From contig CM055108.1 of NCBI GenBank assembly GCA_029204225.1, forward strand, positions 5,068,806-5,132,805: DNA of 64,000 bases, given 5' to 3'. The position numbers and the translations under genes were made by a program. The notes beneath the pieces are model-generated. The model made no database searches. It was not told where the DNA came from and worked only from the letters and a program-made list of their open reading frames with translations. This DNA comes from Diphasiastrum complanatum (taxonomy: Eukaryota; Streptophyta; Lycopodiopsida; Lycopodiales; Lycopodiaceae). This document shows positions 47,533 to 57,181 of this stretch, in pieces. Position 1 is the first letter of the stretch. Every line of letters begins with the position of its first letter.

Positions 47533-47764
47533 TTAATTTTTTTGAGTAAGTTCTTTTGTCAAAAGAGAAGATCTACAAGTAGGACAAGTAATTTTTTTTG
47601 GTCAAGCCATCGATCAAGGCAAGGCTTATGAAATATGTGAGAACAAGATGGTAACAGCCATACAAGATCTTCCTTTTTGTACCCACAAAGGCAAACTGCA
47701 CAAATTGCATGCTCTTCACAACAGAACCTCTCTGCGATTGAGCCCACAGTGACGACAGTTAGTG
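47533..47764 (-). pseudogene. RING-H2 zinc finger gene, 3' fragment
   Basis: The minus strand encodes ICAVCLCGYKKEDLVWLLPS and CSHIFHKPCLDRWLDQKK, a RING-H2 finger (C-x2-C ... C-x-H-x2-H-x2-C). The last metal-binding pair, TCPTC, is present but one base out of frame after an A8 run (T8 at 47592-47599 on the plus strand). In the shifted frame the protein would end TKELTQKN at 47533. The spacing of CLDRW and TCPTC resembles small plant RING-H2 E3 ligases, which transfer ubiquitin with an E2 partner. The N-terminus is cut at 47764, where a Copia LTR begins, and no ATG precedes the finger. This is the only recognisable host-type gene in the window. The single-base change could be real or a homopolymer sequencing error. 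Confidence 0.8.
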
Positions 47765-48276
47765 TGTTGAAGATTAAAGGCTGACCATGTTGAAGATTAA
47801 AAGTTGACTGCTATATGTCAACCTTTCACCTTGATTTAAAGAACAACTAGCCACCTACGAAGCTGGAAATTAGCTCCTACCTCTGTCCTATTGTAAACAA
47901 ACTTGATTTTAGGAATTACCATTAGGTAGTGACAGGTGTAGTCAAGCCATGAACTTAGGCTTTAGATGAGACAACTAGAATAAAAGGAGGTGCAACGATT
48001 GGGCACCTTGTGTAAAAGGAAAGAGTGTGTGTGTGAAAGCTACTGCTTAGAAGTTGTGTGTTTCCATTCTTATGTGATAGCTAGTGTTTGTGCAAGTGTT
48101 CTTAGAGTCTGTTGTAGCATTTGCATTTTCATTTATGGGTGCTCCTTCTGCTGCCATGATTGTTATGTTTCTTTCAATAAGATTGTCCAACGTGAATGGG
48201 CTCAGTTAATGTCTGAACATAATTGTGTATGCTACTGATTTTCTATTTGCATCTCTATTATTTTGCTTCTTTATCA
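47765..48276 (+). repeat. 5' LTR of plus-strand Copia
   Basis: Starts TGTTGAAGATTAAAGG, ends ...TTTATCA, 512 bp. A TATA-like GAATAAAAGG lies near 47978, with the R region after it. The LTR has cut the RING-H2 fragment; TAGTG at 47760-47764 would be the target site. The matching 3' LTR was not found. Confidence 0.78.
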
Positions 48277-48289
48277 TGGTATGAGAGCC
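48277..48289 (+). other. Primer binding site, initiator tRNA-Met type
   Basis: TGGTATGAGAGCC, one substitution from TGGTATCAGAGCC, directly after the LTR end. Confidence 0.82.
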
Positions 48290-48377
48290 TAGGTAGAGAT
48301 AGTCTTATATTGTGGCTGGAGGAGGAGTGTGCCCTCTATGTTCCTTAAAGTTCCTCTCTTAGCGCAAGGAGAAAACC

Positions 48378-48868
48378 ATGTCAAGTGTAGGATCTTCATT
48401 TCTATCGCTCAGACCTGCTCTATTCAATGGAGTTGGATTCGATGGATGGAAGCAAACCATGTGCCTCTATCTCAGAGGTGAAATGGTGTATGAGGTAGTG
48501 GATGGAACAGAAGTTAAACCTGTGCTTGGACCTCAGCCAAGCAAGCCTCAGCAGAATGAACTGATCGAATGGACACAGAAGAACAACAAAGCCATAGCAT
48601 GTATCGCCCTCTGCCTTGCACCTACTGTGAGAAACATGATGAAGGCTCACATGACTCATAGCAAGGACCTCATGGAAGCCTTGCAAGCCACTTATGGGCA
48701 GAAATCAGAAATGGATGCCTTGCGCCTAGAAGTTGCTCTAGATGAGTGGAAATTCATTGAATGAGAAAGCCTTCAAGACCATCTTACCAAGATGGAGGAC
48801 CTGTTCAGCCAATTAGCGAAGCAGAGTGAAACTTCTGCTCTCAAGGAAAGCCAAAAGAAGTTGAAGTA
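48378..48868 (+). pseudogene. Copia gag (UBN2 type), 3' truncated
   Basis: ATG at 48378 opens MSSVGSSFLSLRPALFNGVG. FDGWKQTMCLYLRGE and DLMEALQATYGQKSEMDALR fit the Copia gag domain. A TGA at 48762 is followed in the same frame by ESLQDHLTKMEDLFSQLAKQ, so one nonsense codon interrupts it. Coding similarity stops near 48868 and nothing of pol follows. Confidence 0.85.
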
Positions 48869-49675
48869 GTGTTGCCCAACCGGGGAAGCAGAGTGTCAGA
48901 TCTCCTTATCTGCTACAGACTTTCCCCCCTACTTAGGACTTTTTGCATCTTATCTCTTCCTTTGATAGCTCTAGTATGGATGTTTTTGGCCACCTTTTGG
49001 CCCGATTCTTTGGATGGTGTCGAGACCCTTTCAGCTCGGGGAACCAAGCTCGGTTACCCATTTCTTGTGGAGGTGTGGTTCTTCTCTCTATGTTTTCTTC
49101 TGCACCTGCTGCTTTTCTTGAGAGCTGGGCTCTTGTCGCCCATGCTTTGTCTTCTCAGTTCCTTCCTGGCTTTCGCCCTTGTCAAAAAAATTGGAGGACC
49201 GGTCCGTTCAATTCTCTTGCTGCGTGCACTACTAGTGCACGCACCGAGAACACAAGAACATAATAATTTTAGAGCTTTGATGCATGGTGGTAGCGGAAGT
49301 GATGAGCAGACAACTAGACAAATCAATCAAATGGCCAAACGGAACATAGAAAAGCATTGTAGTATTGACACAAATCTGAACGTAGAATCAAACACAGCTG
49401 TAATCAGGCTAAGTATAACGAAATATACAAGTCAATAACTCAAGTGAGCATAAAACAATAGCGGACGTAACTGTGTGTTTCACTAGGCTAATCACAATCA
49501 GCAAAGGTTATGAACCTATTACTGACAATCTATTTGAAAGAAACAATCAATGCATGAAAGCATCTACAATGTCTATCTCACATGGTACGAATCATGCTTC
49601 ATTCTATTGCCCTCTGACTGATGTCGTTGTCAAAACTGATTGCACTATGCATAGAACGAGCATGTAGAGGCCGCA
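48869..49675. other. Unassigned sequence with a 21-bp palindrome
   Basis: GC-richer than its neighbours up to about 49260, with overlapping open frames on both strands (for example 48869-49438) but no recognised motif. 49222-49242 is a perfect odd palindrome, GCGTGCACTACTAGTGCACGC. It may be the edge of an unidentified mobile element. Confidence 0.4.
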
Positions 49676-50193
49676 ACGTCGGGCTTTGGTAAAATTGACG
49701 CTGGTGAAAATGTGAAGACTGTGACACTTTGTCGCATTTTTTGATTGTCATAAATTGCGAGTAAAAATACAGACTGTCGCATTGTTAGGATTTTTGTCTT
49801 TCCAGATTTACTTGTATTTATGCAGACTCACATTTTTTGCCTATCATAAATTGCGTGTAAAAATGCAGATTGTCGGCTTTTTCACCTGTTCAGGTTTACT
49901 CGTATTTATGTAGACTGTCGCATTGTCACGTGTTGCATTTTTCGCCTATTTAAATTTACTTGTATTTATGTAGATTGTGCAACTATCACAATTGTTGCAT
50001 TTTTTCGCCTTTCATAAATTGCATGTAAAAAAGCAGTGTCACAATTTTTGCCTATCTAATTTTACAGGTAAATATGAAGACTGTTGCGACAAACAGCTTA
50101 AATATGCAAACTATGGGACAAAAAAAAATGCAACAACATGAATGGAGACAGATTACCATAGAATTTAGGAGAGTAGAGGAGATAAATCCAACA
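49676..50193 (-). repeat. 3' LTR of minus-strand Copia, rich in subrepeats
   Basis: The minus strand starts TGTTGGATTTATC after a PPT. On the plus strand it contains about seven units of 42-60 bp. Each begins TGTCGCA or a variant, passes through TTTTTCGCCTATC-like sequence and ends in GTAAAAATGCAGAC or GTATTTATGTAGAC. It is a distant relative of the LTR at 1-597. The outer limit is estimated. Confidence 0.75.
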
Positions 50194-50205
50194 CCCCCCT
50201 TAATC
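50194..50205 (-). other. Polypurine tract
   Basis: The minus strand reads ATTAAGGGGGGT before the LTR start. Confidence 0.7.
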
Positions 50206-52060
50206 TGGGTCCGTGAATGTCTTGATCTTCAGACTAAGCAATGCACTAAACTTGTTGTGTGCATTAACACTTAACGCCTTTGTAAATATATCTACAACCA
50301 TGTCCTACGTCCTATAGTACGTTAAGCTTACCTCCTTGTTGATAACCTTGCCCCTAATATAGTGATATCAGATATCAATGAGCTTACTCCTAGAGTGAAA
50401 TCTAGGGTTGGTTGATAAGGCAATAGCACTCTGATTATCACAAAATATGATTGTAGGGCTGTACTGATTCAAGCTAATGTCTCACATTAAATTTCTCAAC
50501 CAAAATGCTTCTTTAATTGATTGAGAAACAACCATGATAATGAAGGATTGTTGCACCGACTTGGAATAGACACTGCAATCAACAGTGCTTGGTTGGAAAC
50601 CTTGTCGGATGAGGAATGTGTTGAGCCTCTAAAACCAAGCTCTAACAGATTGTTTCAAGCCGTAAAGTGCCTTATGGAGTTCACAGACATGATTCTTCAT
50701 ACCTTCCAAAATGTATTTTTTGGGGTGGATCACGTAGATGTCTTCTTCTATAACTCCATTTAGATAAGTTGTTTGCACATCAAGCTGATGTACTTCAAGG
50801 GAGGCTGCTGCAACATATGATAGGAGGGCTCAGATCGATGAATGTTTGACTACTGGACTGAAAGTCTCACCGTACATTGGGAATCTAAATGAATCCTCGT
50901 GCTACTAGTCTTGCCTTCCTTCTATCTCCATTGGCATTGTACTTGATCTAAAAATCCATTTGCAATCGATGATATTGTCTAGTTCTTGATCATAGAGGAA
51001 TACTCTATGTCCATGGCTTCTCTCCAGAGATCAGAGTATGGTTGGCTAAGTGCCTCTTTGACTATCGTCGGGACATGCAGACTCAAAAGTATACCTTGTG
51101 GGCTGTGTGCACACTCGGCTTGATCTTTTTGGAGGAATTGACTGATGAACCATTCTTGGGACTTGTTGCAGAATAGCAGCAACATCTTCGTCCAAGTAGT
51201 GGATTGATGATGGACCTACTTGAGCCTGAAGCTTGGATTGACATGTCAATGGTAGGCATTAAAGGTTCTCCTAGAACAATGCCTTTGCCTTTGATGTCGA
51301 TGAACTGATCCTCGATAAAGACTGTATCCCGGCTGAACAAGATTTGTTGAATATCGGGATCATATAGCTGTATGTGTTGTCAGATGAAGTATAACCAATC
51401 AGGATGGTCTTGAGATCTTGGAAGTCAAATTTCTTCCTCGTCTCTTTAGGATCTACGTGTAGGCAATGCATTCGAACACTCGTAGATTCTTCACAGAAGG
51501 CTTAGAGCCAGTCCACACCTCATGGGGTGTTCTGTCTGAAAGGACCTTGGTTGAACATATGTTCTAGACGTAAGCTGCAGTGGAGATAGCTTTGGCCTAG
51601 AAGCTCTTGGGCAGTGATGCATGCGCCAGCACACATTTAGCTAATTCAACCAAAGTAGGGTTCTTCCTCTTGGCCAAGCCTTTTGACTGAGGAGAATAAG
51701 GAGTGATAAATTGTTGCTCAATGCCTTGGCTTTGGTAGTACTCCTTAAATTCGGTAGAAATGTAGTCTCCATCGTTGTCAAACCTCAGGGTTTTGATCGT
51801 CCTGTCTCTTTCTCTACATGCTCCTTGAAGATTCTGAAGCAATTAAAAGCTTCTGATTTCTTTTTGATAAAATACACCATAGTTCTTTTGGAGAATTCAT
51901 CAATAAAAGGTATAAAATACTTTGCATCCTTTAGAGAGGACTCTACATTGAGCCACAAATGTCTGTATGTACAACATCTAACAATCCTCTAGCAATATGT
52001 TGATGGCCTGATCTAAATGGTTTTCTAGTCTGTTTACCAACTTTGACAGTCTTGATAGAT
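50206..52060 (-). pseudogene. Copia pol, decayed: integrase to RNase H
   Basis: Read from 52060: integrase core (LRFDNDGDYISTEFKEYYQS, SPQSKGLAKRKNPTLVELAK at 51597-51842), linker (FDFQDLKTILIGYTSSDN) with a Ser-rich part, RT start (SQPYSDLWREAMDIEYSSM near 50985-51060), and RNase H (IIFCDNQSAIALSTNPRFHS, VDIFTKALS) ending near 50210. Most of RT, including the YVDD box, is missing or unreadable. Many stops. The RNase H end is very like that at 605-1225, which agrees with the related LTRs. Confidence 0.84.
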
Positions 52061-52214
52061 AGGTAATTCGACTTTATTATCAGGATAGTCTAGATCAAGA
52101 ACAATAGAATATTTAGACATTTGTTGTACGAGGTTGAATCTCGAGAAACTATGAGTGGGAGTGAGGGTGAGTCCATACTTAGGTTTTTGTAGGAAGATTG
52201 AGAGATAGGAAGCT

Positions 52215-52493
52215 CCAACACTTAAATTGTTTTTTACATTCTATCTCTACCCATGTTGCATTCTCTCTCTACCCAAGAGCAAGCCAAATCTATACTTAAT
52301 TTTTTCATGGAAAGTGTCCTTTCATTATGTGTGATGAATGGTTGATGTTAGATACATGTGAGTGTGCTCTTGCCTTAGTTTTTTGAGCTAGTATGCTTGT
52401 ATCTCAATATAGATTGATCTATGTGCAATCGCACACATCTTAGGAGATCATTCACATTGTTTAAGAAGTCCTCACACGTGTGAAAAGTACACA
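52215..52493 (+). repeat. 5' LTR (3' part) of a plus-strand Copia-type element
   Basis: Ends ...CACACGTGTGAAAAGTACA directly before a PBS. It shares CTCTCTCTACCC and the end motif with the inverted LTR at 8857-9110. The start is not determined; similarity to other Copia sequence ends by about 52060. Confidence 0.65.
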
Positions 52494-52506
52494 TGGTATC
52501 AGAGCC
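52494..52506 (+). other. Primer binding site, initiator tRNA-Met type
   Basis: TGGTATCAGAGCC, the canonical Copia site. Confidence 0.9.
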
Positions 52507-53079
52507 TACCTAAGTTTCATTTGCATCTATCAAGTGTGATGTGATTTTGGCTTGAGAGTCTACTTTTGGAGAGTGTAGTTGCACCCTTCTTGCTTTATCA
52601 ACTTGATAGGACTTGAGTAAAGAGAGATCTAAAGTGGCTGCATATTGGAACAAGGTTAGTTTCAAGATGGTCGACAATTTGGGAATCTATCCATTTAATT
52701 ACCTGTAAAGTGCCTTTTTGAAAATCTGAGGGGATATTGGCAACTTGTTACAGAACACTATGCTTGAATTTTTGGTTGTCTGCTGATTTGAAGTTTGTAT
52801 AATTGCTAACTGCCCTCTAATTCATTTTTGCAGCTCACTTCTGAGGAAGCAAGCAATATAATTTCGATTAAGAATATTATGATAGAGGTTGGTTAAACAT
52901 ACTTAAGGATGCAGATGTTCTTGTTATTTGTACTCGGATTTTAAATGATTCTCGTATAAAGTAAAGTTTTTAAACTCCTCTCGTAATTGAAAAGAAAAAA
53001 CCCAACTTATGCTTTCCTAAACCTCACAACACTTTACATTAAAATCAATTTGGAAGATTTGAACTCTCATGCTAATAAG
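52507..53079 (+). other. Leader-like sequence, no gene
   Basis: It follows the PBS and should be leader of the LTR element, but no gag is recognisable, and similarity to the leader at 8160-8844 is limited to the first bases. Confidence 0.4.
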
Positions 53080-53109
53080 CTAATTTGACAAGTTTTTAGC
53101 AATAACTAA

Positions 53110-53417
53110 AGGACACTCGATGCAAAGCTTTAAAAGTGAAAAAGGGTGCTTTGCATTGTAAGTTTTGTTGGATGAAGGACAAAATTCAAGATGTTGATTC
53201 AAAGAAGAAAAGATCTACTGAAATACTTAATGTTGAAGATGTTTGTTGTTGGATGCACTTTCTCTTGGATAACTTGCATATTTCTCTAGGTGATTTGCTT
53301 TTTAAACAAATGATAGGTATTACCATGGGTACTAATTGTGGTGTTCATCTAGCTAACTTTTATCTTTTCTCTTATGAATTTAAATTTATACAAAGACTAG
53401 TTTCTTGTAATTATTAA
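53110..53417 (+). pseudogene. Penelope-like element reverse transcriptase fragment
   Basis: The frame 53136-53417 (93 codons) contains WMHFLLDNLHISLGDLLFKQ, then MIGITMGTNCGVHLANFYLF and SYEFKFIQRLV. This matches the RT motif typical of Penelope-like elements: a helix with LLDN...G..LF.Q, then GIPMGTNCAP.LA..FL..YE. Here P of GIPMG is T, and AP after the Cys is GV, so the active fold is damaged. The catalytic YIDD box that should follow is missing; the frame stops at 53415-53417. No GIY-YIG nuclease or other part is visible. These elements prime from the target DNA or telomere ends and are not LTR-bound. Confidence 0.75.
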
Positions 53418-54009
53418 TCAAATTAGAACATGAATCTAGAATTAGATTATAATTCACATTAGAAGGCTTAGGGGTCTAGAGAAAGGGGTTTATGATTTAA
53501 TGTTTAGGGTGTATGGTTTATGTAAATGTTATGTATAATATGCCTAGTATATTATGCATGTCATTCATGACATTAAGTTATTTTAGAGTTTAGGGTGTGT
53601 AGATGGCAAATCCTGAAAGAGTTGAATGGTAATTAAGATTTCCAATCCTAGGATTGTGCAGGCCCTTACTTTTCTCTCATTAAAGACGAGGTTCTAATCT
53701 TTCCTTTATAGGAAAAACCTACATGTTACATGGGGAGGGAATATGAGGTGACATTCTAGAATAGGACATAACCGCAAGGTCCAAGTACTTGAAGGGACAC
53801 ATTCAACTCTAAATCATGTTTGTGTATTTCAATGAGTTATACAAATTGCATGTTTTTCAATCCTTTTCATTGTTTTTTATTTTGTTTCTTTGCTTATTTC
53901 TTCTTATTTTCTTTTAAGCCTTTCTTAATGAGTAGTGTTTGATTTTCTAATTTGTGAACAGTTGTTGATTGCCATTCTTCCTTGTCTATTTATGGAGTAG
54001 CATGGTTAT
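53418..54009. other. No gene seen
   Basis: AT-rich spacer. A direct TTATG...TAATATGCCTAG-type low-complexity part lies near 53520-53570. Confidence 0.4.
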
Positions 54010-54255
54010 TACCCTGAAAAGACCAATCTCTGCTTGTGCATAATAATCATTACCCAATTTTCATAGTCTGAAGGTATGCTAGAAAGTAGGATCATGATTG
54101 TATCATTGTTTTGAACGTCAGATCTAATTGCAGCCATTTGAGAAAGCAATGTTTTGAATTTTTCTATATGATTAGAAATTGTATCATTTTTTGCATCTTT
54201 GGTATAAGGAGTCTTTTTCTTAAATAAAGTTCTGTAAACACATCTCTAACTTATG
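54010..54255 (-). pseudogene. Copia gag (UBN2 type) fragment
   Basis: The minus strand reads YRTLFKKKTPYTKDAKNDTI, SNHIEKFKTLLSQMAAIRSD and TIMILLSSIPSDYEN. This corresponds to the central gag block also present at 14203 and 35480. It is open over about 75 codons and then stops at 54010. No start, knuckle or pol is found. Confidence 0.78.
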
Positions 54256-56110
54256 TCAAAGTACAATACTTTGGACCTTACTTGAGCCTAATAATGACTC
54301 ACAAGAGAGATTGATTGATTGATCATCAAATGAATGCAAACTAGACACACAAAATTTAGATCTAGATCGACAATTTTACATACATCAAGCAAGAGCAACC
54401 TAAAATCATTAATAAAAAATGATGATCAACCATGTTAAATTTACACAAGATAGTTTGTAGATTCCACTTTAAATTACTTTGAGGCCATGTTGTGGAATGT
54501 CACACGTGACAAAAACATAGGATAGCTTCTTCTAAGTCAAATCCATAACCTAGCTTTGGAATGGTACCTTTGGAATAAGGTCAAAATGTGCATCCATGGA
54601 TAGGCTAGAGATATTCTAGGAGCTAAAATTAGCATGTTCTACATTTTTTTTGGATCTTGAGACCTTGACCCCAAATTAGGGCGGATCCAATGACTATGAG
54701 GTTAGATGTTAGGGTTAGGTTATGATGAGTTTAGAGAAGATCTAAAATGATCAGATCCGAGCTTCAAATGTATAAATATGTGATGGGTTCTCCATCAAAT
54801 AATGAGTAAAATCTAGATCTTCCTTCATGACTAATTTGTGTCTATCTTTTGAATGAGGATTGCTATTGCCATATGTGGTGGCTAGGCCAGCCACTATGTA
54901 CCTATTTTTCGGATTTTCCAAGCAATATCATAAGTTCTAAGATGAAATGCAGTACTTAGCAAGAATGTATGTGCATAATTAGTGCTAATCTAGCTTAGTC
55001 CAATGAAGTTTTTGTTCAAATCAAGTTTGAATGTTAAAGGCATGTTTGTAAAGGCTATATCCATGAGAAATGCCTAGTCTTTGCTACTAAGGCATCTTTG
55101 CCATAAGGCCACAATTTTTATATTTAAAGAAATATCCATTTTCTTGGACCTTTCTCAGTCACTAAGAGCAAGCCACATGGCTTTCATAAGCACATTTGAA
55201 CTACACAAGAGGCTTAAACCACATGAATCGGCCTTTAGCCATTGGGCTTTTCTCTCTTCGACCCAAACACGAGCATCTTTTAAGCATGCTTTGCTCCTTA
55301 GCCTATTGATCAGACAGATAGGGTAGCGAAGAAGTTCCAGTTGCATCTCTAATCTCCATGTAGAGATGTGAAGGGCTAGAGGAAAATTAATGCATTTATA
55401 ATGGCTATTTCTTGGTTGTTTTTCTACCTCCAGTGGCAGTCTACAAGCGGTTTGGACAGATTTTTTGGATGTTTTTAGACAGTGCTCAAGCAAAATCATC
55501 ACCGACCATCATTCATCTCTTCATATGGCGGTTTTCAAACAGTTCTATGGGCATTTGGGCACCAACGCACTTCCAAAGTTTGATATGGCAGTTCTAGTGC
55601 AGCCAGTTTGCAAATGTGGGCATTTTTCACCTGGCAGCCTTCTATAGGTTTCTAGGTGCCTCATTCTAGATGTCAAAAGTCCATTTGCTATCTTTTTTGC
55701 AACAGTTACCATAGTCTCAACCTCTGTGCATGCCTCTTCTCTTGGCTATATCTCTCCAAGCTTTGCCATTTCCATTTATTCACTCAGTCAAGACAAGGAG
55801 CAGAGTCTCCATGGTTTTGTCATGCTTCAAGAGAGATCTTCATGTCCTATCTATATTAAACCTTTATTTGATGTTTGTTTATAAATTATCAAGGTTGTGA
55901 TGGCAGCCGCATTGCTAAAACATTTGTCAATGACCAATTTGTAAACATCTTCACTCCACTCCGTTCATTCTTGGTTTTTTCCTATTTTTCATTAATAATG
56001 ACGGAATTAGCTCTTTCATTGCTCTCCAGTGGGAATGACACTCAATTGTACTACAAAATTCTATCATTTTACTGTTGGCATGTTACGACACCATATGATA
56101 CTTTGTGATT
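54256..56110. other. No recognisable gene; probable LTR sequence at the end
   Basis: CCAGTGGGAATGACACT near 56026 with TACTACAAAATTCT after it resembles the end region of the LTR at about 29500-29530, so 55400-56110 may be a plus-oriented LTR. A promoter-like CTATATTAAACC lies near 55852. 54256-55400 shows no motif. Confidence 0.4.
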
Positions 56111-56149
56111 ATTAGATGTGATTGAAGGTGCAGGTATAGTACACAGGCA

Positions 56150-56720
56150 GTAGCAGGCCGTACACTCACATGTCTGAAGTTTTCAGAACAACAATCTGGC
56201 CTCTATCGAATTGGATGAAGCGCGTTCTACAGATGAGATGTTATCAGAGTAGTACAGCAATACTACACTCTGGCTAATTAAGGTGTCAACAAAGAATCGA
56301 GTATTGTTCGATGTATTCACGACTGTGCAGACAATTAATTAATCGAGTTCGCGAACCATTTGTTTCTAGACAGAAGTCCTTAACAACTAAAGCCCAACTT
56401 AATGGTTAAAGAATACAAAAAGTTTTAGAATACGTTAGAAACCTATGTCAATGCCAATCAGGAAAACAAATCAGAGACTTGATTCTTCAGATAGGGACTG
56501 TCATCTCATATATATACATACAGCTTTATTCAATGATCGTGCTAGACTATACCAAAGATAGTCGTTATTCGAGTGTCGAAAAGAAAGTATTCATGACAGA
56601 TGAATAAGATGGTTTAAAGACAGTTCTTTAGAGCATGCTTTACGGAAACACAGCAAACGACTATAATGCACTAGAGCATCTGTCTGATCAGAGAGTAATT
56701 CATGAAATGCGTTAGAGATT
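56150..56720 (-). repeat. Inverted copy of the LTR at 28490-29370, without the MITE
   Basis: The reverse complement aligns from GCATGCTCTAAAGAACTGTC and ACGACTATCTTTGGTA through TTCTAGACAGAAGTCC-type segments to GATGAGATGTTATCAGAGTA and GGCCTCTATCGAAT. It is uninterrupted where the other copy holds 366 extra bases. The Copia element starts 175 bp to the right. Confidence 0.75.
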
Positions 56721-56893
56721 GTTAGAAGACTCAAAATCACTCACACTCAGCAGTGCGGAGAACAGATATAAGAGAGAACAACTCACAGAACTCTATTCAC
56801 TTCTTCAATCTCTTACATAAGCATAAACTCTTCTCGCTCGATGATCGAGACTGAAGTGTAAGATCAATATATGCTCTACGGGGTGAACAAACA

Positions 56894-57166
56894 GTTACAA
56901 TTAAAGTTAGAATCACTGTGTTACTGTACTGTGGGTCCTATCAGTGGATAAGGATCAGTTGGCCTAGCCACGAGGCAAGTCGACGGGACACGCGTCCCGC
57001 CAATGGCAACCTGGGTCATGCATGGGTTGCCTGAGTGAACAACTATATGTATAGTGTAATTTCATTTTGAGAAATACAGTTGCTATGTGAGCTTGCTGAG
57101 GAGAGTGATTTTCTATCTGTGTTACTGTGTAGCATGATCTGTGTTCCTGTGCAAAGCAAATTCTAA
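56894..57166 (+). repeat. 5' LTR of the complete Copia
   Basis: Starts GTTACAATTAAAG and ends GCAAATTCTAA; the outer ends are inverted repeats (GTTAGAATT/AATTCTAA in the 3' copy) without the usual TG...CA. CAACTATATGTATAG near 57041-57055 is the likely TATA box. Short inverted repeats GGGAC/GTCCC (56985-56998) and GGCAACC/GGTTGCC lie upstream of it. Confidence 0.92.
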
Positions 57167-57168
57167 GT

Positions 57169-57181
57169 TGGTATCAGAGCC
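57169..57181 (+). other. Primer binding site, initiator tRNA-Met type
   Basis: TGGTATCAGAGCC lies two bases after the 5' LTR. Canonical for Copia. Confidence 0.95.

Noticed and set aside
48869-49438. 189-codon open frame, possibly a membrane protein
   Set aside because: Hydrophobic stretches but overlapping open frames on both strands in a GC-rich block; no conserved motif and no start context.
57169-57181. tRNA-like sequence near LTRs
   Set aside because: These are primer binding sites complementary to tRNA ends; no cloverleaf or tRNA gene is present.
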